A stretch of DNA of 64,000 bases from Harmonia axyridis (Eukaryota > Arthropoda > Insecta > Coleoptera > Coccinellidae): NCBI RefSeq assembly GCF_914767665.1, contig NC_059503.1, positions 50,336,852 to 50,400,851 on the forward strand, read 5' to 3'. The notes under the pieces are model-generated. The model made no database searches and had not been told where the DNA came from. It saw only the letters and a program-made list of their open reading frames with translations. Of the stretch, positions 20,990 through 32,709 are shown piece after piece. The position numbers were made by a program, and so were the translations under genes. Each line of letters starts with the position of its first letter. Position 1 is the stretch's first letter.

Positions 20990-22092
20990 GGCAAGTCAGT
21001 TGCAGGGGAGCGGGTACAACCCGCTGCTCAATGCGTGAATCTAAAGCTCCCAAGCGTGTTCAATGGGATTGAGGACTGGTGACCGAGGGGATAAGCCCAA
21101 ATTCGGAATACCATCGATTTCCAGATCTTTATCGACAATTCTGGCACGATGGGGTGGCGCATTATCATTCAAAATCAAGAAATTTGGCCCAATAGCAGCA
21201 TGAAACAATGGAAAAATAAAGTTAATAACTTGCTCTATGTAAATTTGCGCATTCATGGTAGCATCAAGCACCAACAATCATCTACGTCCATTCAAACAAA
21301 TGCTTCCCTAAACAGTAACTGTACCTCTGAACGGATGAACTACCTGAACCGATGTACGAATTTTGGGCACCAGGGAATGGCAGCATACCCACCCGAACAG
21401 GCGGACTATCCGAAAACCATCCATATCTCGACTCATCTGCGAACAATACAGACTTCTATTGATCGTTACAATTCACGTGCTCATTGGCCCATTCCAATGG
21501 CAGTCCCATATGATTTGGAGTTAATGGAATCCTTCTTAAAAGTCGTCGAAAAAGAGAATATCGATTAACGCCATTTCACCAAAGGTTATTAACAATGAGA
21601 TGGAGCATTAAGAGGCCGATGGCCTGACTGCAAAAGAGAAAGAAGTCCAAAGATTAGTACCCCGAAGTCTTCGACGAACGGTTCCATCGAAACCAAAACA
21701 CCAGAAGCGTTTGAAAGCCGTTGTTGAATGATTCGACAAATTGTCAAAGGCTTTCTACGAGTAGACACAGTCAGAAACCTATCTTGGGCATGGGTGGTAG
21801 ATCTTGGTTTTTCGGTAAAGTATCCAGTCTCTTGATATCGATGGATGAGTCGGGAAACTACGCTTTCACTAACTTGAAAGAAATTCGCAACATCTCTCTG
21901 ATTACCTCCCACCCCAATCATACCAATAGTCCTATTGGCTTCATTCGCGCTAAGTTCACGTCTAGGTATTATAAAAAAACAAATTACAGATTTTGAATTG
22001 AAGTTGATTGTAAGAACGTAAAAAAGCAACTGATCCAAAATTCTTAGAAACGCAAACGACAACAACGTGTCTGAAACTGAAAAAGTTATCAA
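20990..22092 (-). pseudogene. Tc1-like transposon relic in a CSTF3 intron
   Basis: The minus strand shows the N-terminal helix-turn-helix (RRELSANEANRTIGMI, NQRDVANFFQVSESVVSRLI) at about 21800-22000. Broken traces of the DDE core follow (ADESRY-like at about 21430), then LNDNAPPHRARIV and SPVLNPIEHAWEL at 21041-21165. Stops and frameshifts separate the blocks, and I could not define the TIRs. It lies in the sense orientation of CSTF3 but is decayed. It is a different Tc1 subfamily from the relic in the palindrome. Confidence 0.8.
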
Positions 22093-22233
22093 AGGAGGAG
22101 CAAAAAAAAAACATTAATATAAGAAACTGGACAATTTATTTCTCATGAATGAACATTTGAACAACTTTTCCACAAAATTTTTGAATTTCCATAACTTTCG
22201 TGGAACAGAATATTTATTTCGAATAAGACTTAC

Positions 22234-22428
22234 CCAATGCTCTTGAGTTCTTGTGCTGAACATGGATAGAGGTCAAGGAAGCGATATCTGTCAACCAATT
22301 GAGCTGTTTCTTTTCCCTCGAATTCCTTAATTTTTGATAAAACTTCAGACCTCCTCTTTTCTACTTTTACAATACTTTGTAGGTCACCAATATTACACTC
22401 AAATTCCAAAAACCGGTTCCAAATATCT
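22234..22428 (-). CDS. CSTF3: CSTF3 coding exon (end of the HAT repeats)
   Basis: Encodes [50 protein letters not shown] and [12 protein letters not shown]. This is one of the most conserved stretches of animal CstF-77 and closes the HAT-C domain used for dimerisation. Acceptor TTTTTCAG|A and donor GG|GTAAGT (ACTTAC on plus at 22228-22233). It completes the codon begun at the end of 52934-53250 (GT|A, Val), which shows the two exons are joined although 30.5 kb apart. Confidence 0.95.
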
Positions 22429-23290
22429 CTGAAAAATTTGAAACGATCAAAAGTGGGAATCGAAATCCATAAAAAAAGGGGATTGAGCTATTACAATGTC
22501 ATGAAAATCATGACATTTTATAAATCTCAAAAAAATAGCCTCAAGCTAAAATCATTTTCGATATAGTTTAAAAATTTTCGAAACGAAGGAGATGGTCATT
22601 GTAATCATACAGTGCCGGTAAAGGCTTTTTGTGCACTGGACGCAGAAGTTCGAAAGGTCTCCTTGGCAACCCTGACAGTATCTTGAAGATGCTAACAAAT
22701 CAATGAAAATGAAAAAAATAAATTAAATATTCAATTTTTATCCTGAAAATAAATAAATAAAAACAGGGAGTTCTCTCATAGGAAATAATAAAAATTGAAA
22801 TTAATCGCTTCGTTTCTAGTTGTAGGTTCCTCTTCTGTATAATTGCTGTTCAGGTTCCAAGTACCTAAATATGTATATTTTGTACTTTATTAATTTTTTA
22901 TTTGAATTTCCCTTTCGATTTATTTTAGTTAATTTTAGTTTTGTGGAATGATAATGTTTTTTGGAGAAATTCAAATTTATTTCAATTTTCGCGCGCATGT
23001 GTGTTGGTCAAATTTCATATTATACCTGCAGCAAAGACATGTGGAGAAATTAATGGAGAATTTCTGTTTTGGTTTTCGGTATACTGCCAAAAAAATATAA
23101 AATTCTAAAATTACGAGTTATTTCTACGTTATTAGTGATCAGGAGTGTGCCCTCATTAACTGGATAATCTAGATTGACAAAACATTAATAAAAGTAGGTT
23201 AATTCGACCGATACTAGAATTCTTTCATTTGTTTTTCATACAGTCCATTTAATTTATCAATACGCCTCAGTCGGCGACAATGGCTTTGTT
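22429..23290. other. Start of the 30.5 kb CSTF3 intron, unassigned
   Basis: AT-rich, no convincing coding frame. The only notable landmark is the start of a tandem duplication at 23291. Confidence 0.5.
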
Positions 23291-23562
23291 GAAAAAATTT
23301 ATGTTTCATTTTATTGTGCTCTTTATGCGAAGAGTTTATGTTGTAAGAACCTATTATTTTGTTGTTAGTTTCTCCCTTGCTATATAGGAGGCGACACCAT
23401 CATATTTTCTTTATTGTCTGCTAAATGAAAAAATTTATGTTTTATTTTATTGTGCTCTTTATGCGAAGAGTTTATGTTGTAAGAACCTATTATTTTGTTG
23501 TTAGTTTCTCCCTTGCTATATAGGAGGCGACACCATCATATTTTCTTTATTGTCTGCTAAAT
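23291..23562. repeat. 136 bp tandem duplication
   Basis: Two nearly identical copies, 23291-23426 and 23427-23562, beginning GAAAAAATTTATGTTT and ending GTCTGCTAAAT. The copies differ by about one base, so the duplication is recent. No function apparent. Confidence 0.9.
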
Positions 23563-23994
23563 GAATAGGAACTGCAAAGGAACTGCTTCCTTTGCAGTTG
23601 TCCACAGATTACGGATAACATAGATAGAACCCTAGCCTTCCCCCACCCGAAATTAAGTTTTAGTTCTGCTTCCGGGCACTTGGAACCGCTGCTAGTCATT
23701 TGTTTACGTTTGGTTTGCTCTTGCAAAAAAAATTACTTCAACCTAACCTTAAAGCTGAAATGAGACGTTGGTCGTTGAAGTTGTTGAAGTACAGGGTGGG
23801 CAAATTTCGATGTTTTAGCACTACAATTTTTGAACCAGATGAGATAGACAAAATCTGATACCCCATTATCGGTCTATTTTTCTGAGAAACTAACAAGGGT
23901 AGTATTCATTTTTTGCCACCTTCTTTTGTTTTCGAGTTATAAGCGAAAATTGGAAAAAAGGCGATATCGAAAAACATTTATATCTAATACTGAT

Positions 23995-24224
23995 TGTAAT
24001 GTATCGATAAAAAGATGTTTTATTTCTGTGTAATAGCACAACATTCTATGTTCATGTAAAATAACATAACCTGTAAAAGATCATCTGTTAATCTAACTCC
24101 TTCTTAAGTCTTCAAGAACGCAAGTTCCAAAACCATACCAAATTGTAAGTTGTACAAAGTTATATTATATATATATTAAATAAAATTAAAAGTAACCCAG
24201 TGTTAATCATTGAAAGACATTATA
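23995..24224 (+). repeat. Gypsy-1 5' LTR
   Basis: TGTAATG...CATTATA, 230 bp. Nearly identical to 28398-28627 (one difference seen near the 3' end, ATTGAAAG against ATTTAAAG), so the insertion is recent. Confidence 0.92.
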
Positions 24225-24225
24225 T

Positions 24226-24239
24226 TGGCGACGAGGACA
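24226..24239 (+). promoter_or_regulatory. Gypsy-1 primer-binding site
   Basis: TGGCGACGAGGACA lies one base after the LTR, positioned to anneal a tRNA 3' end for minus-strand priming. I did not confirm the tRNA species. Confidence 0.7.
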
Positions 24240-24315
24240 AAAATTGGTTGAAAACGTTATACTTGTGCAAATCGAAGAAAAATATCAATCTCCACGTGCT
24301 TTATCAAGATCAAGA

Positions 24316-26740
24316 ATGGCAGAAACTCAAGTAATTTATAGAGCTACAATCGGTTCAATCGCAGAATACAGTTCTGATGATGATTGGAGTTTATGGGCTG
24401 AACGTTTAGAGCAGTACTTCTCTGCAAATGATATTGATCAAGAAAAGAGAGTACCAGTGCTATTAACCCTAATAGGTGATAAAGCCTATAAAACCCTGAG
24501 GGATCTCTGCGATCCAGCTTTGCCGAAAGATAAGACATACAAGGAATTGAGGGATATACTAACGGCACAGTTTTCGAAGAAGGTATCTATATTCAAGGAG
24601 CGGATAGAATTTTACAATTTGAAGCAGATGGAACGTGAGGCAGTACGATCATGGTATGTAAGGATAAAAAATAAAGCCAGTGCCTGTAAATTTGGAGCAA
24701 ATCTGAATGAAATTCTAAAGGACAAGTTCGTAGCTGGAATGTGCAAGAGCCCTATACTAGATAGAGTCTGCGAGGAGGATCATACCAAAAGCTTGGCACA
24801 AGTCCTGGAAGTAGCAGTTAACAAAGAAGCAGCACTAGGATCCGATTACCAAACTCTGCATCAGTTGAAGACAAAGAATGGGCAAGAGCAGAAGTCAAAC
24901 ACATGGAAGAGTAACAAAAATGGACCACAACACTCCAAGGGGGAAATAAAGCATGGTGAAACGGCACAGAAATGCAAGTGTTGTGGGTTAGGGAACCATG
25001 TAAAGAAAAACTGTAAGTACCTTAAATATAAGTGCAAAATTTGTAATCTTACAGGTCATTTAACTAAAGTATGTTATAAACACCAAGTACATCAGGTGGA
25101 AACACATGAATCCAATTTAGATTATGCTGAAATGTACCATTTGAAGTGTGATAACTATGTGGCATCACCACAAATTTCATTATTAGTGAATCAGAACCTT
25201 ATTAATATGGAACTTGATTCAGGTGCTAGCATTTCAGTAGTCCCCGAGAGCTGTTTCAATAATTATTTCAAGGAATCTAAATTAAAGAGTACCAATATAA
25301 GATTAAAATGTTATGATGGGACCGAAATTGTACCTGAAGGTGAATTCCATACCACAATAAACTATAAGGGTCAAGTTTTTGAATTTTGTAGATTTTTAGT
25401 AGTTAAGAAAGGTTCAGTTCCTTTGCTTGGCCGAGATTTAATAAAACGCCTTAACATTAAAATTGATCTTGCTGATCCAAGGTATCCAACTATAAATTCA
25501 TTGAAAGGAAAGGACGATTTGAAAATTTTGTTAAGTAGGTTTGAAGAATTATTCAAAGATGAACTCGGTACTTATAGGCATGAAAAGATAGAGCTAAATA
25601 TTATGCCAGATGTGAAACCCATCTTCTGTAAACCCAGACCAGTCCCGTTCCTCTTCAAGGAAAAAATCAATAGTGAACTAGAAAAATTAGAAGCTAAGGG
25701 GGTCATTTCAAAAGTAGAAACTTCAGAGTGGGGAACACCGTTAGTTCCTGTAATAAAAGAGAGCGGGGAAATAAGATTGTGTGCGGATTATAAGGTCACG
25801 GTGAACAAATATTTGATAGATGTAAAGCATCCATTGCCAAGGATAGATGAACTGTTTTCTCAGCTTCATGGAGAATTTTTCTCAAAATTAGATTTTTCCT
25901 GTGCGTATAATCAGTTAGAATTAGAGGAAAATACAAAAAATTTATTAGCGTGGAGTACACATAAAGGTATTTATGAAGTAAATCGATTACCCTTTGGCAC
26001 TAAACCGGCTTGTTCTATTTTCCAAAAAATTGTTGAAAAAGTTTTGCAAGGTGTGAATGGAACGGTTATATTTTTGGACGATATCGTTGTGACTGGAAAA
26101 AACAGGGAAGAGCATATAAAAAATTTGGAAGAAGTTTTTGATCAGTTGAGTAAAGCGGGATTCAGATTGAATTTGAAAAAGTGCGAATTTTTCGTACCAG
26201 AAGTGAAGTATTTAGGTCATTACATAAACAAAAATGGTCTTCATAAAGATTTCGATAAAGTCAGAGCGATTACTGAGATGCCAACACCAACTGACCAGGG
26301 ACAAGTGAAATCATTTGTAGGAATGGTAAATTACTATGGACGATTTGTACCAAATTCATCAACCCTGTTAAGTCCTCTGTACAAATTGTTGCGCAAAGAT
26401 TTTAAGTTCAACTGGTCTCAAGAATGTGATAAATCATTCAAAAGGGTCAAAGAGGCATTAACGTCAGATCAAACTTTAGTTTTCTTTGATAGGGATATTC
26501 CATTAAAGTTAATATGTGATTCATCACAGGTCGGAATCGGTTGTGTCCTGGTACATGTGTTTCCAGATGGTACTGAAAGACCCATAAGTTTTGTGTCCAG
26601 GAAATTGAACAAGGCAGAATTAAATTATTCAGTCATACATAAGGAGGCTCTAGCTATTTATTGGGGAGTGCAGAAACATTATCAGTACTTATTAGGAAAT
26701 TCGTTTACTCTGTGTTCAGACCACAAACCGCTGCCCTATT
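24316..26740 (+). CDS. Gypsy-1 Gag-Pol, first part (Gag, protease, RT, RNase H)
   Basis: I prefer ATG 24316 (MAETQVIYRATIG) over the in-frame TTG at 24244. The Gag region (DDDWSLWAERLEQYFSAND) is followed by two CCHC knuckles from about residue 219 (CKCCGLGNHVKKNC, CKICNLTGHLTKVC). The protease is LDSGASISVVP near 299. RT motifs are RLCADYKVTVNK, LPFGTKPACSIFQ and the catalytic FLDDIVVTG near 585. RNase H is LICDSSQVGIGCVL with DHKPL. At about 26731 roughly four bases are missing, so the natural continuation is in another frame and the reading 26740-26934 is spurious. Confidence 0.9.
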
Positions 26741-28328
26741 CGGGGAAAATAAAGGCATCCCTCAGATGGCTGCGGGACGTTTACAACGATGGGCGCTTTT
26801 CCTCAGTGGATTTAATTACCATTTCCAATATATTAAAGGCTCTGAAAATGGAGGAGCCGACGGTCTTTCTAGATTTCCGATTGAATCGAAGGAAAAGGGT
26901 GAAATATTGGTTGATTATTTTCATTTTTTATTAGAAGATAAAATTCCGATAAGCGCCAAAGAAATACGTAATAACACAAGAATTGACAATGTTTTGAGCA
27001 AGGTTTACCTATTCGTTAAAGAGGGCTGGCCGGATAATACTTCGGAAGAGTTGTTACCTTATAAACGGAGAAAGTTAGAACTTGGTATTGAAGGTGGAAT
27101 TTTACTTTGGGGATTTAGAGTGGTAATTCCAAGTAAGTTCAGAAGACAAATATTGGAGGAATTACATGGTGCTCATAACGGAATGGTTAAAATGAAAGCT
27201 TTGGCGAGGCAATATTTATGGTGGCCTAATTTAGACGCAGATATTGAGAAATATGTAAAAAGTTGTAGTCCTTGTATGACATTGGCAAAAAATCCAAATA
27301 AAGGAAAACACGTTTTCGACAGAATCCATATAGATTTTCTGGGGCCAATACAAGGAAGAAATTTCTTGATCATTATAGACGCTTATTCCAAGTGGCCCGA
27401 AGTATATGAAATGGGTAAAATGGACTCACGATCCACCATAGATATGCTAAGGGACTGCTTCGCACGATTTGGTTTACCAAATATTATCTTTTCGGATAAC
27501 GGGGATCAATTAACAAGTTCAGATTTTGAAGAGTTCTGTAGATTTAACGGTATTAAACATTCCACTTCACCACCCTTCCATCCTGAAACGAATGGTGCAG
27601 CGGAGAATAGCGTGAAATCTTTTAAAAATGCAATAAAAAAATTACTTATTGACGTTAGAGAGAAAGGTTCATGTCTCAAATCCATGATAAATAAGTATTT
27701 GTTTTCTTATCGTAATACTCCTCATTGCACAACTGGGGAAACTCCATCAAAACTGATGTTCGGGAGACAGGTCAAGACAAGACTTGATTTTTTAACAAAG
27801 TCAGAAGCAAATTTGAATAGGGAGAGACAAATAAAGTTTCATCATGGGAATAGGGAAGTTGAATTTGAAGAAGGGGAAGAAATTTATACCAAAGATTATA
27901 GAGACATAACTAGAACAAAATGGGTTAGGACAATCATTTGCAATAAATTGGGTAGAAGAATATATATATGTACACCTGTAGATAATAAAAAATTAAGATG
28001 GAAAAGACATTTAGATCAGTTAATTAAAATAGGAAGATTTTATGATGACTTAGAAATAGACAATTCTGATAAAATTGAAAATGTGAAGCCAATAATCGAA
28101 AATGTAGATTCTTGGTTAGATTCAAATGTTGTAAAACAAAAGTGTAATGATATTTTAAATAAGGAAACTACTCAAAATATTGAAGAAAGAAATGATAGTG
28201 ATGAGAAAATAAAAATTGTGTTAGTGATGAGAAAATTAAAATTTGTGATAATAATGAGAACATTAAAAATAGTGTTAGTAGAGACAAAATTGTATCATCA
28301 CCAATTTCCAGACCTAAGAGGAACATAA
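26734..28328 (+). CDS. Gypsy-1 Pol, second part (RNase H end and integrase)
   Basis: Continues the protein after the small deletion: ALFGENKGIPQMAAGRLQRW, then GGADGLSRFP. The integrase has the His-Cys finger HGAHNGMVKMKALARQYLWW with CSPC, and a D,D,E core of RIHIDFLGP, FSDNGDQLTSS and NGAAENSVKSF. The tail is acidic, then basic. It ends at TAA 28326-28328, about 70 bp before the 3' LTR. If the indel were a sequence error the element could be functional. Confidence 0.9.
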
Positions 28329-28397
28329 AGGCTCCTGATAGGTTGAATTTGTAAAAGTATTTAATTTTTCTATTTTTTTATCTGAGGATGGAGGAAA

Positions 28398-28627
28398 TGT
28401 AATGTATCGATAAAAAGATGTTTTATTTCTGTGTAATAGCACAACATTCTATGTTCATGTAAAATAACATAACCTGTAAAAGATCATCTGTTAATCTAAC
28501 TCCTTCTTAAGTCTTCAAGAACGCAAGTTCCAAAACCATACCAAATTGTAAGTTGTACAAAGTTATATTATATATATATTAAATAAAATTAAAAGTAACC
28601 CAGTGTTAATCATTTAAAGACATTATA
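28398..28627 (+). repeat. Gypsy-1 3' LTR
   Basis: 230 bp, preceded by the purine tract GAGGATGGAGGAAA. Pairs with 23995-24224. Confidence 0.92.
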
Positions 28628-29956
28628 CTGATGATAGAGCTCTGCAATTGAAACATTATACAGGCACTTTTTTACGTAGAATCCAGTGGCGTGCTCGTAT
28701 TTTCAAAAGGGTTTTTAATTACGAAGCTATGACCCAAAGTTATGTTTTTTCAAATGGGAACACTAGATTTTTGTATCCTTTTCTGAAAGCTTAATTTTTC
28801 CTGGTTTCAAAAATATATAACATCATATGATTCGGATCAATATAAATAATAGAAAATGGCCACAAACCTCTTTTCACCTAAGAGTCTCAATATTTCTATG
28901 GTTTCAACTGTTGATGAACACAGAAAAATTGAGCCTTCTATAACAAGAGCAGTGTCCTTCCGTCAATCTGATTATTTCTATGCTTCTCACTTATTTCTAC
29001 AAAATTCGAATCCAGATATGTTTTATAAATTATTTATAATCGAATTTTTCAATCGAAAGAGTTGTATTGAGATGCGTGTATCAGAAGATTATTTACATAG
29101 ATCTCCATAATCAATACGCACAAGTACCAATTCATTTTAAACAGCATATGAAACAATGCATATATGATTGAACTCAACAATTTAATTACGAAGGGACAAA
29201 CAAGAAATAATATTTAACCTAATAATGACAACAATTGCACAATGCACAGTCGACACCTCTTCTCGATATTTCAGTAGATGAATATTTGAAACTGTGTTCA
29301 AGCTACCTAGGAAACTTTTTCCGAGTTCGTTTGAATTTTGGAAGCTATTTGTATAAAATAAATATAGATTCGAATTTTGTAGAAATGAGTCAAAAGCATA
29401 GAAATAATGACATTGACGGAAGGACACTGCTCTTGTTATAGAAAGCTCAATTTTTTTGTGCTTATCAACAGTTGAAACCATAGAAATATTGCGACTCTCA
29501 AGTAAAAAAAGGTTTTTGAGCATTTTCCGTTATTTATTTTGATACGAATCATACGATGTTATATATTTTTGAAATCAGGAAAGATTAAACTTCCAGAAAA
29601 TGGCACAAAAATCTAGTGTTCCCATTTGAAAAAACATAACTTTGTGTCATAGTTTCGTTATTAAAAACCCTTTTGGAGATACGAGCACGCCACTGGATTC
29701 TACGTAAAAAAGTGCCTGTATAATGTTTTAATGTCAGAGCTCTATCATCAGTATTAACGGAGATATAAATGTTTTTCGATATCGCCATTTTTCCAATTTT
29801 CGCTTATAACTCGAAAACAAAAGAAGGTAGCCAAAAATGAATACTACCCTTGTTAGTTCCTCAGAAAAAGAGACCGAGAATGGGGTTTCAGATTTTGTCT
29901 ATCTCATCTGGTTTAAAAGTTGTAGTGCTAAAACATCGAAATTTGCCCACCCAGTA

Positions 29957-30115
29957 CAATTGCCGTACGCCGTAAAAATTCATTTGAAGAAAAAAATATA
30001 CTTCCATTTTCGAAGTAAGTGCTTCAATCAAATGAATTTTAATTTAATAAATAATGCATATATTATTTTATTAGAATGCCTGAAATAAAGAAGTGCAAGA
30101 CATCGTTTCCCTAAG
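29957..30115 (+). pseudogene. P/THAP-like element: 5' intron and first THAP codons (copy 1)
   Basis: Homologous to 61600-61800 in copy 2. A donor GTAAGT at about 30016 and an acceptor TTTTATTAG before ATG 30075 outline a 5' UTR intron. The coding start MPEIKKCK has lost about 30 bp relative to copy 2, including the first THAP cysteine pair, and reaches a stop in TTTCCCTAAG. Insertion of the long-TIR element at 30116 cuts it here. Confidence 0.7.
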
Positions 30116-30157
30116 GTTCCCTTCACACGGTGAGCCGTACGGATCTCGCTCATGAGC

Positions 30158-31282
30158 GAGAAGCATAGAGATGAGCGATACCGTGATTTCTAGATCACGT
30201 TGTGAAACGTGAACGTTCCTTTATCAGTGAAATTAAAGCGTGACGTGATCACTGTTTAGGTATCTGGGTCCGTGCTGCAGGGACCCTAACCGAATCCGAT
30301 ACCTAAACAGTGATCACGTCACGCTTTAATTTCACTGATATCATAAAAGAGCTAAGCACGGACCGTGCTTGTTATTATTATGTGTATGAATCACCCAAAC
30401 CTAAGTTCTTTTGTCTTTCTGTTAATTATTTAGAGGTAACAGATTTGTGGAATATGGATATGAATAATTTTGTACATCGAAAAATAAATAATACCTACAC
30501 ATACAATAATTCACATGGGAATATATATTGATAATATTAAGTGGCTGATACTGCATCAAATAAAATAAGTGAAAAACAGAAAAAGTAACAATTAGAAATG
30601 TACAAAAATATAGTAAAACCAGTTATTGAATAATTTAATTTCCTAAATATATTTGATATTTCCTATTAATTTCTGAGCTAATCAAAGAATGATGAAATCT
30701 CTAAATAAAAAGGTATGATTTTTACTCGGATTTTTAGAACATCGAATAATAAATAATAATCCATATGCATATATTCAGACGTTTATTTATTTATTTAATA
30801 ATAATGATGAGTAATCAACCTCCAAACAAAATACACTCATTTCATAATTTTATATATCAAAATAGTTAAGGGGCTAATACTGTAAAAAAAATAGGAGAAA
30901 AATTAAAAATCTTACAACAAAAAACTCAGAAATGGGTAGTTAAAACAGTCCCTAAATAATCGAATTTCCCAACTATATTTGACAAATTTTTCGAGAGAAA
31001 AATACAATTGTTCCTATTCATTCTCCACCAACGACATATTACAATTGAGGAAAAGAATCATTTGAGTTTTTTTATTAGTTAGCCTGCTTCGAGCAATAAG
31101 GCTGGCTTCATAATTTACGATTGAAACGGACGTTGATATGCCCTGAAAATATCTGTGAAATGTTCAAACAGTGATCCCGTCACGCTCTGTATTCGTTTTT
31201 TCGGAACCGTGACTACCTGTGACAGTCTGATATCAGTGATTAAATCACAGTTCGTGAAATATCGCTCATCTCTAGAGAAGCA
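30158..31282. mobile_element. Short hAT-like non-autonomous element (1.1 kb)
   Basis: 8-bp TSD GAGAAGCA (30158-30165 and 31275-31282). Perfect 15 bp inverted ends TAGAGATGAGCGATA (30166) and TATCGCTCATCTCTA (ending 31274). TSD length and TAGAGATG ends are typical of hAT. The interior carries a strong hairpin at 30222-30340 and two weakly similar AT-rich blocks (about 30541-30660 and 30870-30985). No recognisable transposase; the open frame at 30310-30531 matches nothing I know. Confidence 0.8.
30222..30340. repeat. 43-nt perfect-stem hairpin
   Basis: 30222-30264 and 30298-30340 are exact reverse complements (43 of 43) around a 33 nt loop. The loop itself contains GGGTCC and GGACCC able to pair. 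It includes CGTGACGTGATCACTG-type sequence. Perfect arms inside an otherwise decayed element suggest recent formation or gene-conversion-like repair. Confidence 0.93.
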
Positions 31283-31475
31283 GACCCGACAGATCGAAAT
31301 GCAAAGACTACAACGGTGCTTTCACACGATGAGCCATGAGCCATCACGTCTCATGAGCGAGAGCTTCTTTCACACGGTGATACGTACGGCTCTCGCTTAT
31401 GAGCGAGAGTCACATCGACGGATCAAAATGAAAAGTACAACGGCGCTTTCACACAGAGCCGTCACGTTTCATGCA
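31283..31475. repeat. Left TIR modules of the long-TIR element
   Basis: Repeated CTTTCACACGATGAG and CTCATGAGCGAGAGC modules. The same order is found inverted at 44500-44740, which defines this as part of the long terminal inverted repeat. Confidence 0.8.
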
Positions 31476-32515
31476 TCTATTAGGACTTTTCAATAGCATT
31501 CGATCGCGTTCCTCTGAAAAGACTCCTTCTCAAACTAAGCCATTTTGGCATGAGAGGGAAATTACTCAAATGGATCAAGTAATTTTTGAGTGATCGAGAG
31601 TTCACGATCAGAGTCGGTGCATCCTCTTCTAGTAGCAGGACTGTAACTAGTGGCGTACCACAGGGTTCTGTACTCGACCCACTGCTATTTCTGATTTATG
31701 TGGCTGATCTCCCACAACTGGTATCCTCTGAGTGCTCAGCTTATGCAGATGACTTTAAATTGTTCGCCAATGCTTTATCCTTCACAATCCAGAGTGATCT
31801 AAATCGTATCTCTGAATGGTGTCAGGAATGGCTTCTCCCCCTAAATATTCAAAAGTGCAGGGTTTTACATTTGGGCAGGAATAATCCGCAGAGACAGTAC
31901 AACATTGATGGTGTTCCACTTCAATCTGCCGAACAACATAGCGATTTAGGAGTGATCATGTCATCTGATTTATCTTGGTCGGCTCATGTCGATAGTGTTG
32001 TGTCGAAGGCAAAGAGAATGGTGTATCTAATAAGAAGGGTCTTCCCCAGGTGTTCCGTAAGTACAGCTAAGACTCTGTATACCACTTACGTGCGGCCCAT
32101 CATAGAGTTCGCCGGTCCTGTTTGGGCGGCGGCACTCGCGGGTGATCGAGAGAGGCTCGAGAAGGTTCAGCGGTATGCAACGCGTGTGCCGTATAGTGCG
32201 ATTCGCCCGAGCTATAGCGAAAGATTGCGCCTGTTCGGTATTCGTTCTTTCCGTGAGCGCCGTGAACGTGGCGATTTGATAGTGACCCATAGAGCGTTAT
32301 ACGGTCTGTTCGGTTGTGATTTGAGCAACTTGTTTGCCCTCAATATTAACAATCTTCGTGGCCACCAGCTGAAATTGTACCACGAAAACTATCGGACATC
32401 TCACAGGCAACATTTCCTCTGCAACAGGGTGTTTGATAGGTGGAATTCACTACCAGGCTGGATAGCGGACGCCCCAAGTGTGAATACTCTTAAAAATCTG
32501 TTGGATGCACTTTAA
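31476..32515 (+). pseudogene. CR1-like RT, 5'-truncated fragment
   Basis: Starts abruptly at DFSIAFDRVPLKRL and continues through GVPQGSVLDPLLFLIYV, the catalytic AYADDFKLF, and the C-terminal YVRPIIEFAGPVWAAAL and NRVFDRWNSLP. It is the same clade as the palindrome CR1 (similar thumb and C-terminal blocks) but a clearly different family. A stop at about 31579 (KWIK then TAA) interrupts it; the longest open piece is 31586-32515. The lack of everything 5' of the palm is the usual LINE 5' truncation. Confidence 0.88.
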
Positions 32516-32709
32516 TGTCGTTTTAGCATTTTCTTTATTTTAGGGTATTGGTGTTATGTAGTGGTGGTATCACTGTCGAGATGCGCATGATGTAGTACGT
32601 GATCACATCGCTCCTGATAACTAGAAAAATAGAGTGCCAACGAGTCACAAAATTTCAAAGTGTTAATTGTATTTTATATGATATAAATATTTTAATATAT
32701 AATATAAAA

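Larger units (their letters stand above)
23990..28632 (+). mobile_element. Ty3/Gypsy LTR retrotransposon (4.63 kb), nearly intact
   Basis: TSD CTGAT (23990-23994 and 28628-28632), two 230 bp LTRs, primer-binding site, gag-pol and a purine-rich tract. Domain order PR-RT-RH-IN is Ty3/Gypsy. The pair of zinc knuckles, the short length and a PBS of TGGCGACGAGG type suggest the Mag-like group, though I could not verify this. The only coding lesion I see is a small deletion near 26731. Confidence 0.92.
23790..29956. mobile_element. Second mariner-type foldback element, split by a Gypsy element
   Basis: TA (23790-23791) then CAGGGTGGGCAAAT at the left end, and ATTTGCCCACCCAG then TA (29955-29956) at the right end. 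The empty site is visible in the P-like copy at about 61596. Without the Gypsy insertion the element is about 1.53 kb, again one long inverted repeat (centre near 29190) but with an interior unrelated to the foldback at 17578-19123. Only the 14 bp ends are shared. No transposase. Confidence 0.85.
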
